A stretch of 64,000 nt of DNA, taken from assembly GCF_036346295.1 (NCBI RefSeq), contig NZ_CP107819.1, forward strand, positions 372,001 through 436,000, read 5' to 3'. Below are positions 32,632-40,305 of this stretch, piece by piece (position 1 is the stretch's first letter; each line of letters starts with the position of its first letter). A program made the position numbers and the translations under genes. The notes beneath the pieces were generated by a model. That model searched no databases. It was not told the origin of the DNA and saw only the letters and a program-made list of their open reading frames with translations. Source of the stretch: Streptomyces sp. NBC_00536 (GTDB lineage Bacteria; Actinomycetota; Actinomycetes; Streptomycetales; Streptomycetaceae).

Positions 32632-33948
32632 ATGTTCTCGTCCTATCGCGCTGTCCTGCGCGCTCCGTACGCCTGCCGTACCTTCGGCTCCGCCCTGCTC
32701 GGGCGGCTGTCGAACGGAACGGTCTGCCTCTCCCTGCTGCTCGCCGCCAAGGACACCACCGGGTCGTACCGGGTGGCGGGGGCCGTCACGGCCCTCTTCG
32801 GTCTGTCGAGCGTCCTGCTCTCCCCCGCCCGCGCCCGGCTGGTCGACCGCTGGGGTCCGCGCCGGGCCCTGGTCCCGCTGGCGGCCGCGTACGCGCTCCT
32901 GCTGGCGGCGCTGGCCTGGCTGACCTGGCGCCCCGGCGCCTCCGGGTCCGCCATCGCGGCCCTGGCCCTGGCCGCCGGGTGCTGCATTCCGCCGCTCGGG
33001 CCGGTGATGCGTTCGCTGTGGAGCACGATGCTCCCCGACCGGCTGATGCTGCAACGCGCGTACAGCCTGGACGGTGTCGCCGAGGAACTGCTCTTCGTCA
33101 GCGGCCCGTTGATCGTGGGCCTGCTGGTGCGCGCCGCCGTTCCGGCCGCGGGCATCGCGGCCAGTGCGGCGCTGGTCCTGGTGGGCACCCTCGCGTTCGT
33201 CTCCTCGCCCGTCGCGCGGACCGTGCGCGGATCCTCCGGCCCGCGGCCGGCCGGCGGGCCCTCCGACGGTCTCTCCGATGGTCCCTCCGAGGCGCCCACC
33301 GGCGGACCGGCCGCCGGGCGGGGCGGGTCGTGGTCCTCGGGGCTGGGCGGTGTGGTCGTGGTCGCGGCGGGCGTGGGGGCCGGGCTCGGGGGCCTGGACC
33401 TGCTCGTGGTGGCCTTCGCCGATCAGCTCCACCAGTCGGGGGCGGTGTCCTGGGTGCTGGCCGCGATGTCCACGGGCAGCGCGCTCGGGGGGCTGGCGTA
33501 CGGCGCGGTGGCCTGGCGGCTGTCCGGGCGGCGGCGCCTGACGCTGATCTCCGTGGGGCTGGCGGTCACCCTGGCCGCGGCGGGCCTGTCGCCGAACGCG
33601 TGGGCGCTGATCCCGCTGGCGGCCCTCGCGGGCGTGTTCATCGCCCCCGCCATCACCACCGCCTACCTGATCGCGGACGAGTCGGCCGCTCCGGCGCACC
33701 GGGTCCGGGCGGGTGCCTGGGTCAATACGGCGCTCAACGCGGGCACGGCGGTCGGCAGCGCCGCCATCGGGCTGCTGGTGGGGCGGGTCCCGGTGGCGGG
33801 GTGCTTCGCGCTGATGGCCACCGTGGTGCTGCTGTCGGCGGTCGCGGCCCGGGCCCGGACCCTGGTCGCGGGGCGGCGTCGGCCGCACCCCGTCAGCGGC
33901 GCGGCGGCGCCCGGGCCGGGCGCGAAAACTGAGGTGGCACGGGCCTGA
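32632..33948 (+). CDS. MFS transporter, 12-helix
   Basis: 438 residues, about 12 hydrophobic segments split by a charged central loop (residues 195-230) with repeated 'GPSDG'-like units. 'ARARLVDRWGPRRALVPL' is the MFS loop 2-3 motif. The start is ambiguous: ATG 32632 with AGAGGAAA upstream is preferred over ATG 32581, which adds 17 basic residues. Probably an exporter, judging from the attenuator-like leader. Followed by an unrelated acetyltransferase gene. Confidence 0.85.
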   Translation: MFSSYRAVLRAPYACRTFGSALLGRLSNGTVCLSLLLAAKDTTGSYRVAGAVTALFGLSSVLLSPARARLVDRWGPRRALVPLAAAYALLLAALAWLTWRPGASGSAIAALALAAGCCIPPLGPVMRSLWSTMLPDRLMLQRAYSLDGVAEELLFVSGPLIVGLLVRAAVPAAGIAASAALVLVGTLAFVSSPVARTVRGSSGPRPAGGPSDGLSDGPSEAPTGGPAAGRGGSWSSGLGGVVVVAAGVGAGLGGLDLLVVAFADQLHQSGAVSWVLAAMSTGSALGGLAYGAVAWRLSGRRRLTLISVGLAVTLAAAGLSPNAWALIPLAALAGVFIAPAITTAYLIADESAAPAHRVRAGAWVNTALNAGTAVGSAAIGLLVGRVPVAGCFALMATVVLLSAVAARARTLVAGRRRPHPVSGAAAPGPGAKTEVARA

Positions 33949-33969
33949 CCCCTTTGGCAGGATGCCGTG

Positions 33970-34560
33970 ATGATCTCCCATGAGCCGGTCCCTCCGGTGG
34001 TTCCCGAGGGCCGGATGGCCCGCACCGAACAGCCCGTGCTCGACCTGCCGGACGGCATGCGGCTGCGCCCGTGGCGGCCGGACGACGCGCACGCGCTGGT
34101 CGCCGCCGGGCTCGATCCGTCGATCCGGCTGTGGAACCTGATCCAGGCCTGGACCGAGGACGAGGCCCGCGGCCGGATCGATCGGATGCGGGAGCGCTGG
34201 CAGGCCGAGTCGGGCGCGCTGTGGGCGATCGCCCGCCCCGGTGACGACGCGGCCGTCGGCCTCGTCGGGTGGAACGGCATCGACCTCGCGGCCGGCACCG
34301 CCGAGATCCTGTACTGGATCCTGCCCGCTGCCCGCGGGGGCGGTGTCGCCGTCGCCGCGGCGCGCCGCGCCTGCCACTGGGCCTTCGAGGAACTCGGCCT
34401 GCACCGGCTTCAGTTGCTGCACGCGGTGGACAACCCGGCGTCCTGCCGGGTGGCGGACAAGGCCGGGTTCACCCTCGAAGGCACGATGCGCAGCGCGGTC
34501 CTCCACGCGGACGGGTGGCACGACATGCACCTGCACGCGATGATCAAGGGCGATATCTGA
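33970..34560 (+). CDS. GNAT-family N-acetyltransferase (RimJ/RimL type)
   Basis: 196 residues. Acetyltransf_3 pattern: 'RLRPWRPDDAHALV', 'GLVGWNGI', the beta-bulge strand 'AEILYWILPAARGGGVAVAA' and C-terminal 'NPASCRVADKAGFTLEGTMR'. In 'RGGGVA' the acetyl-CoA loop (Q/RxxGxG/A) is recognisable. A GTG three bases upstream is an alternative start. One base separates its stop from the next MFS gene, so the two are co-translated; it may acetylate the compound that the pump exports. Confidence 0.88.
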   Translation: MISHEPVPPVVPEGRMARTEQPVLDLPDGMRLRPWRPDDAHALVAAGLDPSIRLWNLIQAWTEDEARGRIDRMRERWQAESGALWAIARPGDDAAVGLVGWNGIDLAAGTAEILYWILPAARGGGVAVAAARRACHWAFEELGLHRLQLLHAVDNPASCRVADKAGFTLEGTMRSAVLHADGWHDMHLHAMIKGDI

Positions 34561-34561
34561 G

Positions 34562-35896
34562 ATGCACCTCCCCACCTCGCCCGCCTCATCCGACTCGTCC
34601 GCCTCATCCAACTCGTCCGCCTCGCCCGCCTCGTCCGCCCTGCTCCGGAACAAGCGCTTCCGGACGCTGCTGCTCGCGAGCCTCATCTCGGCGAGCGGGT
34701 CGGCGATGGCGCCGGTCGCCCTGGCCTTCACGGTGCTCGGCTTCGACAGCCGTCCCGGCTCGCTGGCCATCGTCCTGGCGGGCAGCGCCGTTCCCCAGCT
34801 GCTCCTGCTGCTCGTCGGCGGGGTCGCCGCGGACCGCTTCTCCCGGCGGCGGCTGATCGTGTTCGGCAATGTGGTCCCGGCCCTCACCCAGGGCACGGTC
34901 GCGCTGCTCGTCTTCTGGGGAGCGGCGACCACCACCCGCGTCGCGGTGTTCGCCGCCGTCGCGAGCGGGGCGTCCGCCCTGGCCTCGCCCGCCATGAACA
35001 GTCTGCTGCCGCAGTTCGTCGAGGCGGATCGGCTCCAGGAGGCGAACGCGCTGCTCCGCCTCCCCACGAACCTCGTCCGCATCCTCGCACCCGCGCTCGG
35101 CGGTGTCCTCGTCGCGCTGGTCGGGCCGCAGCTCACCCTCGCCTGGGACGCGGCCAGTTTCGCCGTCGCCGCGCTCCTGTACGGCCGGCTCTCGATCGCC
35201 GGACCGGTCGCCGCGCGGGGTTCCGTACTCCGCGACTTCCGCACCGGCTGGGACGAGTTCCGCGGCCGCTTCTGGCTGTGGTCGTACACGCTGTCCGGCA
35301 CCTTCGTGGTGGCCTGCTGGCTGGGCGGGTACGCGCTGCTCGGTCCGGTCATCGCCCACGACTCGGACCTCGGCGCGGCCGGGTGGGGCACCGTCCAGGG
35401 GTCCTTCGCGGTCGGGCTGGTCCTCGGCGGGGTGCTCTCGCTGCGCTGGAAACCGTCCCGCATCATGATCGCGTGCGTGGCCGCCAACCTGCCGCTGGCG
35501 CTGCCCCTGCTGGCGCTGGCCGCCGGCGCCCCGCTGTCCGTCCTCGCGGTGTCCGCGGCGCTGGCCGGGGTGGGGGTCGACATCGCGATCGTGTGCTGGA
35601 ACACCGTGATGCAGCAGCAGCTTCCCTCCGAACTGCTGGGACGGCTGGGCTCGTTCAGCTCGATCGGTGAGCAGCTGGCCGTCCCGCTGGGCTACCTCCT
35701 CGTCGGGGCCGCCGCGACGTCCTGGGGAGCGGCGCCCGTCCTGTGGGCCGCGGCGGCGGCGATGACCCTGGCGACCGTGGTGCTCTTCGCCGCCCCGAGT
35801 CTGTGGGCGCTGCGCAGGACGCCCGCGGCGGAGCGGTCCGCGGCGCTCGGGGACGTACGGGAGGACGTGCGGGGGGAGTCCGCCGCGCCCTCGTGA
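34562..35896 (+). CDS. MFS transporter with Ser-rich repeat N-terminus
   Basis: 444 residues, 12 hydrophobic segments of the MFS_3/TetV-like type ('GGVAADRFSRRRLIVFGN' loop). Residues 6-25 are nearly all Ser/Ala/Pro, from three 18-bp tandem repeats (34580-34635). It follows the acetyltransferase by one base, without its own strong ribosome site. Together they look like an acetylate-and-export resistance pair. Confidence 0.87.
   Translation: MHLPTSPASSDSSASSNSSASPASSALLRNKRFRTLLLASLISASGSAMAPVALAFTVLGFDSRPGSLAIVLAGSAVPQLLLLLVGGVAADRFSRRRLIVFGNVVPALTQGTVALLVFWGAATTTRVAVFAAVASGASALASPAMNSLLPQFVEADRLQEANALLRLPTNLVRILAPALGGVLVALVGPQLTLAWDAASFAVAALLYGRLSIAGPVAARGSVLRDFRTGWDEFRGRFWLWSYTLSGTFVVACWLGGYALLGPVIAHDSDLGAAGWGTVQGSFAVGLVLGGVLSLRWKPSRIMIACVAANLPLALPLLALAAGAPLSVLAVSAALAGVGVDIAIVCWNTVMQQQLPSELLGRLGSFSSIGEQLAVPLGYLLVGAAATSWGAAPVLWAAAAAMTLATVVLFAAPSLWALRRTPAAERSAALGDVREDVRGESAAPS
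34580..34635 (+). repeat. 18-bp tandem repeat coding a Ser-rich tract
   Basis: About three units of the type CGCCTCATCCGACTCGTC, in frame, encode SS-D-SSA / SS-N-SSA / SP-A-SSA at the start of the MFS protein. Confidence 0.7.
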
Positions 35897-36040
35897 CGCG
35901 CTTCGGCGGGGCCCCGACAAGCCTTGCCCTCGCCCCCTGCGTGCGGTGCGGGGGGTGGGCGTGGGGCCCCCAGGTCGGGTGGGTACTCTGCGGTGCCCTC
36001 GAAGACCGGGGGCGATCGACCCCCCGCTCAGGAGGAACCC

Positions 36041-36460
36041 ATGGCCGTCAAGAAGGCCACCATTCAGCAGCAGGTGGCGCAGGCCATCGCCGAGGTCAAC
36101 CCGGCGGACCGCCCGGTCGTCACGATCCAGGCCATCGCGGGCCCCAGCGTGTGGCTCATGAGCATGCTCGGTCTGATCGGCCAGGCGTTCCTCACCTACT
36201 ACTTCATCACGGTCACCGAGCAGGCCGTGGTGATACACAAGGCCAGCCGGATGAGCAACCGCCCCCAGGAGATCGCCTTCGCGATCCCGGCCCACGAGGC
36301 CGTCGGCATCGTCACCGGCATCGACCGCAACACCGTGTGGAGCTCGTTCCGCCTCCAGCTGCCCGGCCAGGCGAAGCCGACGCGGATGAACGTGCACCGG
36401 CTGTGGCGCGCCGAGATGGACCAGCTGCTGGGCCGGATGACCGGTCAGGTCGCCGCCTGA
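36041..36460 (+). CDS. Small membrane protein with PH-like fold, unknown function
   Basis: 139 residues. One hydrophobic segment (about 36-55, 'WLMSMLGLIGQAFLTYYFIT'), then beta-rich sequence 'VVIHKASRMSNRPQEIAFAI' and 'TVWSSFRLQLPG', which fits a PH-like or lipid-contact domain. ATG is preceded by an ideal AGGAGGAA. A GGGGG-N7-CCCCC hairpin (36008-36024) lies just before that site and may control translation. Family not recognised. Confidence 0.72.
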   Translation: MAVKKATIQQQVAQAIAEVNPADRPVVTIQAIAGPSVWLMSMLGLIGQAFLTYYFITVTEQAVVIHKASRMSNRPQEIAFAIPAHEAVGIVTGIDRNTVWSSFRLQLPGQAKPTRMNVHRLWRAEMDQLLGRMTGQVAA

Positions 36461-36484
36461 CGGAGCCGTGGCCCGCGGCGCGCG

Positions 36485-37615
36485 TCACGCGTGGGCGGCG
36501 ATCCGCGCCGCCGGGCGGGCCACGGCCAGGGCGGGGTAGTCGGTGTAACCGGTCTCCCCGCCCACATACATCAGGTACGGGGAGCGGACCTGGTTGAGCG
36601 GTGCCCCGGCGCGCAGCCGGTCGGTCAGGTCGGGATTGGCCAGGAACGCCCGGCCCAGGGCGATCAGATCGGCGCCCGCGGCCAGCAGCCGCTCGCTCTC
36701 CCGGAGGGTGTCCGGGGAGGTCAGGTCCTCGCTCCGGAACACGGGGTTCGCGATCAGGGTGCCCGGCCAGAGGGCGCGGATCCGGTGGTAGAGGGGCTGC
36801 GCCGGATCGGCGTGGACCAGGTGCAGGTAGGCGAGCGGGAGCGGTGCCAATGCCGTGACGAGCGCCGGGTAGAGGGTGTCGGTGTCCCCTTCTGTCATCC
36901 CGTTCACCGTGGTTCCGGGCGAGATCCGTACGCCGACGCGCTCGGAGCCGATCGCCTCGGCCACGGCGCGGACCACCTCCAGGGTGAAACGGATGCGGTG
37001 GGCCACCGGGCCGCCGTAGCCGTCGGTACGGCGGTTGGAGCCCGCGTCGAGGAACTGGTGGAGCAGGTGGCCGTTGGCCGCGTGGACCTCGACCCCGGCG
37101 AATCCCGCGTCGACCGCCTTGCGGGCCGCGGCCGCGAAGTCCGCCACCGTGGTGGCGATGTCCGCGGCGGTCATCTCGCACGGAACCACAGATTCCTGGC
37201 GCCCTGTCGGTGTGTGGATGGTCTCCGGCAGCGGGACCGGGGAGGGCGCGAGCGGGACCAGCCCGCTGGTGTCCGGGTGTCCGTTGCGGCCGCCGTGCTG
37301 GAGCTGGAGGAACATCACTCCGCCCGCCGCGCGGACGGCGTCGGAGACCCGGCGCCAGCCCGCGACGTGCGCCGCGGTGTGGATGGCGGTGATGTTCGGA
37401 TACGTCTGGCCCACGGCGTTCGGGGTGGAGCCCTCGGCGATGATCAGTCCGGCGGAGGCGCGCTGTGCGTAGTAGGTCGCCATCATCGGCAGGGGAACCC
37501 CGTCGGCGTCGGCGCGGTTGCGGGTCAGGGGCGCCATCACCAGGCGGTTCGCCAGGTTCAGGGGGCCGAGCCGGGTGGCGGTGAACAGGTCGGGGAGGAT
37601 GCCTCGCTGCGTCAT
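36485..37615 (-). CDS. Alkene reductase, old yellow enzyme family
   Basis: 376 residues, FMN-dependent TIM barrel. 'GVEVHAANGHLLHQFLD' holds the His-x-x-Asn substrate pair, 'NRRTDGYGG' follows, and 'LQLQHGGRNGHPDTSG' and 'LIALGRAFLANPDL' are FMN contacts. It reduces activated C=C bonds with NADPH, typically for detoxification of electrophiles. ATG 37615 coincides with the predicted transcript start, so the mRNA appears leaderless. Divergent from a MerR regulator. Confidence 0.93.
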   Translation of the reverse strand: MTQRGILPDLFTATRLGPLNLANRLVMAPLTRNRADADGVPLPMMATYYAQRASAGLIIAEGSTPNAVGQTYPNITAIHTAAHVAGWRRVSDAVRAAGGVMFLQLQHGGRNGHPDTSGLVPLAPSPVPLPETIHTPTGRQESVVPCEMTAADIATTVADFAAAARKAVDAGFAGVEVHAANGHLLHQFLDAGSNRRTDGYGGPVAHRIRFTLEVVRAVAEAIGSERVGVRISPGTTVNGMTEGDTDTLYPALVTALAPLPLAYLHLVHADPAQPLYHRIRALWPGTLIANPVFRSEDLTSPDTLRESERLLAAGADLIALGRAFLANPDLTDRLRAGAPLNQVRSPYLMYVGGETGYTDYPALAVARPAARIAAHA

Positions 37616-37621
37616 GCACGT

Positions 37622-37653
37622 AAGGTAAGAGTTGACATCAATGTCAGGTTCAA
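37622..37653 (-). promoter_or_regulatory. MerR-type promoter with 20-bp spacer and central palindrome
   Basis: Minus strand: -35 TTGAAC (37653-37648), a 20-bp spacer containing the palindrome TGACAT-tg-ATGTCA (37646-37633), and -10 TACCTT (37627-37622). Over-long spacers with a central dyad are the hallmark of MerR-activated promoters. The predicted start falls on the ATG of the alkene reductase. Confidence 0.75.
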
Positions 37654-37681
37654 GTCCTTCGGCTGAGCGGCGGGGTGGCGC

Positions 37682-38053
37682 GTGCGGATCGGTGAACTGG
37701 CCCGGCGGACCGGGGTGAGCGAGCGGTCGCTGCGGTACTACGAGGAGCAGGGGCTGCTGTCGGCGGAGCGGACGGCCGGCGGCCAGCGGCAGTATCCGGA
37801 CGCCGCGGTCGACCGGGTGATCCGGGTACAGGAGCTGTTCGCGGCGGGGCTGCACAGTGCGAAGATCGCGCAGCTGCTGCCCTGCATGCGGGACACGGAC
37901 GGCGGTCCGAGCGAGATCGCCACGCCCCGGCTGGTCGCCGACCTCACCACGGAGCGGGACCGGATCGACCGGATGATCACCGATCTGGTCCGGTCCCGCG
38001 GGGTGCTCGACGAGGCGATCGACGCGGCGTCCGAGCCGCCCTCACAGCACTAG
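37682..38053 (+). CDS. MerR-family transcriptional regulator
   Basis: 123 residues. 'MRIGELARRTGVSERSLRYYEEQGLL' is the standard MerR HTH and wing (shown in parts), with 'RVQELFAAGLHSAKI' as the linker to the dimer helix (80-115). The only Cys is in 'LLPCM', so a thiol or metal sensor of the SoxR type is unlikely. GTG 37682 follows GGGGTGG. It most likely activates the divergent alkene reductase through the 20-bp-spacer promoter. Its stop overlaps the convergent gene as CTAG. Confidence 0.9.
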   Translation: MRIGELARRTGVSERSLRYYEEQGLLSAERTAGGQRQYPDAAVDRVIRVQELFAAGLHSAKIAQLLPCMRDTDGGPSEIATPRLVADLTTERDRIDRMITDLVRSRGVLDEAIDAASEPPSQH

Positions 38054-38469
38054 GCCGCGTGGTCCAGCGAGCGGGGGCACTCGGCAGCGGCCTCGGCGGA
38101 GGCGAAGTCGGCGGCGGAGGTGTCGACGAACTCGGCCGCCGCGTCCCGCTGTTCGAGGCGGGCCAGCAGTTCCTTCAGCTCGCCGTTGCGGCCGGTCGCC
38201 ATCATGTAGATCATCTTCAGGTCGCCGGAGAAGGCCGCTCCCGGGTCGGTGAAGCCGACCGGCAGGTTGCGCTCGAAGATGAAGTGGCCGCTCCAGGCGA
38301 AGGTGAAGAAGGCCGCGGGCACGGTCCACAGCAGCTTCGGCCGACGGCGCCGGACGATGGTCACGGCGGCCACCGCGGCGGCGGACATGCCCACGACGTG
38401 CATCCAGCGGCTCGCCTCGCTGGTGTGCCCGCGCATGTACTCCTCGAAGCGCTGGTCGAACTCCCTCAT
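38050..38469 (-). CDS. Mpo1-like (DUF962) membrane protein
   Basis: 139 residues. 'RWMHVVG' and 'WSGHFIFERNLPVGF' match the DUF962/Mpo1 pattern (H...GHxxFExNxP) with two hydrophobic segments. Yeast Mpo1 is an Fe(II) dioxygenase of 2-hydroxy fatty acids, so an oxygenase role is possible. ATG 38469 has GAGGAG at eight bases. It lies 58 bases after the preceding gene on the same strand and looks like the last member of the UbiA/P450 operon. The C-terminal 40 residues are acidic and Ala-rich. Confidence 0.75.
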   Translation of the reverse strand: MREFDQRFEEYMRGHTSEASRWMHVVGMSAAAVAAVTIVRRRRPKLLWTVPAAFFTFAWSGHFIFERNLPVGFTDPGAAFSGDLKMIYMMATGRNGELKELLARLEQRDAAAEFVDTSAADFASAEAAAECPRSLDHAA

Positions 38470-38527
38470 CGCGTAACTCCTCAGGTGTGGTGGGTCGGTG
38501 GCTTGCGTGCGGTACCGGGTCATGCCA

Positions 38528-39181
38528 TCAGCCGACAGCGGAGCCCGCCTCGTACGACGAGCGAAGCAGCGGGTCGGCGACCGCTCCCCGTTCGTATCGG
38601 GTGCCGAAGCGGTGCTGGTACTCCGCGAACAGCCGGCTGTCGTTGTGCAGGAACAGCACGTCGTGCAGCGCCATGTTCCGCATGGCGAGGAGCGGTACGG
38701 GGCTCCGCGAGACCGGGAACTGCGGGTTGCGGGCGGCGGGTTCGGGGCATTCGGGGTGGAACTGGCCCAGCATCAGCCCGCCCTCGGCCAGTTCCGCCTT
38801 CAGACCGGCCTGCACCGCGTCGAGTTCCGCCCACTGTTCGCGCGGCAGGTCGGGCAGGATCAGGACGTAGGCGTACATGGTGGGGTTGGTGCGCGGCCAG
38901 CGGGTGGTGCGGAAGGTCCGCGCCATCTCCCGTACCAGGGCGCGCAGTTCGGCGCCGCGCGCCTCCGTGAGTCCGGTGCGGGTGTGCATCATCAGGGTTC
39001 CGGCCCGGGCGGCGGGTTCCACGAAGGGGCAGACGTCGCCGTCGCGGCCGAGCTGTTCGTGGGGTTGGCTCACGTAGTCGCGCAGCCATTCCTGGACCAC
39101 GGCCTCGGCCCGTTCCGTGACGGACGCCGGGCAGGCGGGGGGCAGCACCGCCACGGGCGCCGACTGGTCGTGGAGCGTCAT
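38528..39181 (-). CDS. Protein of unknown function, DUF6875-like
   Basis: 217 residues, soluble, rich in conserved-looking aromatic and His positions: 'CPFVEPA', 'MYAYVLILPDLPREQW', 'MLGQFHPECPEPA' and 'ALHDVLFL'. It recalls proteins labelled DUF6875, but I am not certain. No known cofactor motif is visible; the Cys and His residues in 'DVCPFVEP' and 'QFHPECPEP' could form a metal or active site. Start overlaps the methyltransferase stop (ATGA), so it belongs to the same pathway. Confidence 0.65.
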   Translation of the reverse strand: MTLHDQSAPVAVLPPACPASVTERAEAVVQEWLRDYVSQPHEQLGRDGDVCPFVEPAARAGTLMMHTRTGLTEARGAELRALVREMARTFRTTRWPRTNPTMYAYVLILPDLPREQWAELDAVQAGLKAELAEGGLMLGQFHPECPEPAARNPQFPVSRSPVPLLAMRNMALHDVLFLHNDSRLFAEYQHRFGTRYERGAVADPLLRSSYEAGSAVG

Positions 39182-40305
39182 CGGTCACCGCCCTCGGGCG
39201 CCGGGGGCGTACCGAGCGTGCCGCGCGCCTCGATCACCCCGGTGCCGCCGGGCAGCCGGGTCACCCGCAGCACCGTCAGCCCCGCCTCCCGCAGCAGCGC
39301 CGCGGTCTCCTCGTGGGTGCGTTCCCGGCCGCCGTCGAAGAGGGACATCATGTAGAGGTCCATCAGGCCGCCCCACTGGCCGCTGGAACCCTCCCCCGCG
39401 TCGCCGGTCGGATCGGCGGCCGCGAGGTGGTCGATGAGGACCAGCCGGGCGTCCGGTCCCATCGCGGCGCGGCAGTTGCGCAGGATCGCCACGCAGGACT
39501 CGTCGTCCCAGTCGTGCAGGATGTGGCGCAGGACGTAGCGGTCCGCGCCGCCCGGCAGGGGCTCGAAGAAGTTGCCCTCGCGCAGTTCGCAGCGGTCCGC
39601 GAGTCCGGCGCCGGTCAGGCGCAGCGCGGCGGGCGGGAGGGCGGCCGCGAGGTCGACGAGGGTGCCGCGCAGCTCGGTCCGGTCGGCGAGCAGGCCGGTG
39701 AGCAGCGCCCCGTCCCCGCCGCCGATGTCGACGACGCTGAGCGGGCCGGTGAAGTCCACCGCGCCCAGCAGCCCCTCCAGTTCGAGGGCCAGGCCGGTCT
39801 CCTGGGACCGGTCGAAGATCCGGCGCAGCCGGGTGTCGTCGCCGAGGTGGGAGAAGAAGTCCTGGCCGAAGACCTCCGGGAAGGCCGCGCGCCCGGTGCG
39901 GACCACCTGGGTGAGCCGCTCCCAGGCGGGCGCCACGGTGGCGGCGACCAGCAGGGCCGTCGGCAGTGCGGAGCCGGGGCCGTCCGAGCGGAGCGTCTCG
40001 CCGAGCGGGGTCAGCGAGAACTCCTCGCGGCTGCCCCGGCGTTCGAGGTGCAGGATCTCGAAGGAGGCGAGGGCGCGCAGCAGCCGGGGCAGCAGGGCGC
40101 GGTCGGCGCCGACCTTGTCGGCGAGTTCGGCCGCGGTGAGCGCTCCGTCGCCGAGGACGTCGGCGAGGCCGAGTTCGGCCATGGCGCTGATGGCGCGGGA
40201 GCGGAGCTGGCCGTAGATCATTTCGCGCATCCGCCAGGCGTGCCGGGCCTGGGCGCCGTCGGGGACGGCGACCCTGCCGGGCGGGCGGACGGTCCGGGTC
40301 GTCAT
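39178..40305 (-). CDS. SAM-dependent O-methyltransferase (hydroxyindole/polyketide OMT type)
   Basis: 375 residues. N-terminal winged-helix dimerisation domain (about 25-105, 'ELADKVGADRALLPRLLRAL'), then a SAM fold: 'SVVDIGGGDGALL' (motif I) and 'VLRHILHDWDDESC', which carries the His-Asp catalytic region of methyltransf_2 enzymes, and a later acidic helix 'HEETAALLREAGL'. Such enzymes methylate phenolic or enolic hydroxyls of natural products. Coupled by ATGA to the P450 upstream and to the unknown gene downstream. Confidence 0.9.
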   Translation of the reverse strand: MTTRTVRPPGRVAVPDGAQARHAWRMREMIYGQLRSRAISAMAELGLADVLGDGALTAAELADKVGADRALLPRLLRALASFEILHLERRGSREEFSLTPLGETLRSDGPGSALPTALLVAATVAPAWERLTQVVRTGRAAFPEVFGQDFFSHLGDDTRLRRIFDRSQETGLALELEGLLGAVDFTGPLSVVDIGGGDGALLTGLLADRTELRGTLVDLAAALPPAALRLTGAGLADRCELREGNFFEPLPGGADRYVLRHILHDWDDESCVAILRNCRAAMGPDARLVLIDHLAAADPTGDAGEGSSGQWGGLMDLYMMSLFDGGRERTHEETAALLREAGLTVLRVTRLPGGTGVIEARGTLGTPPAPEGGDR

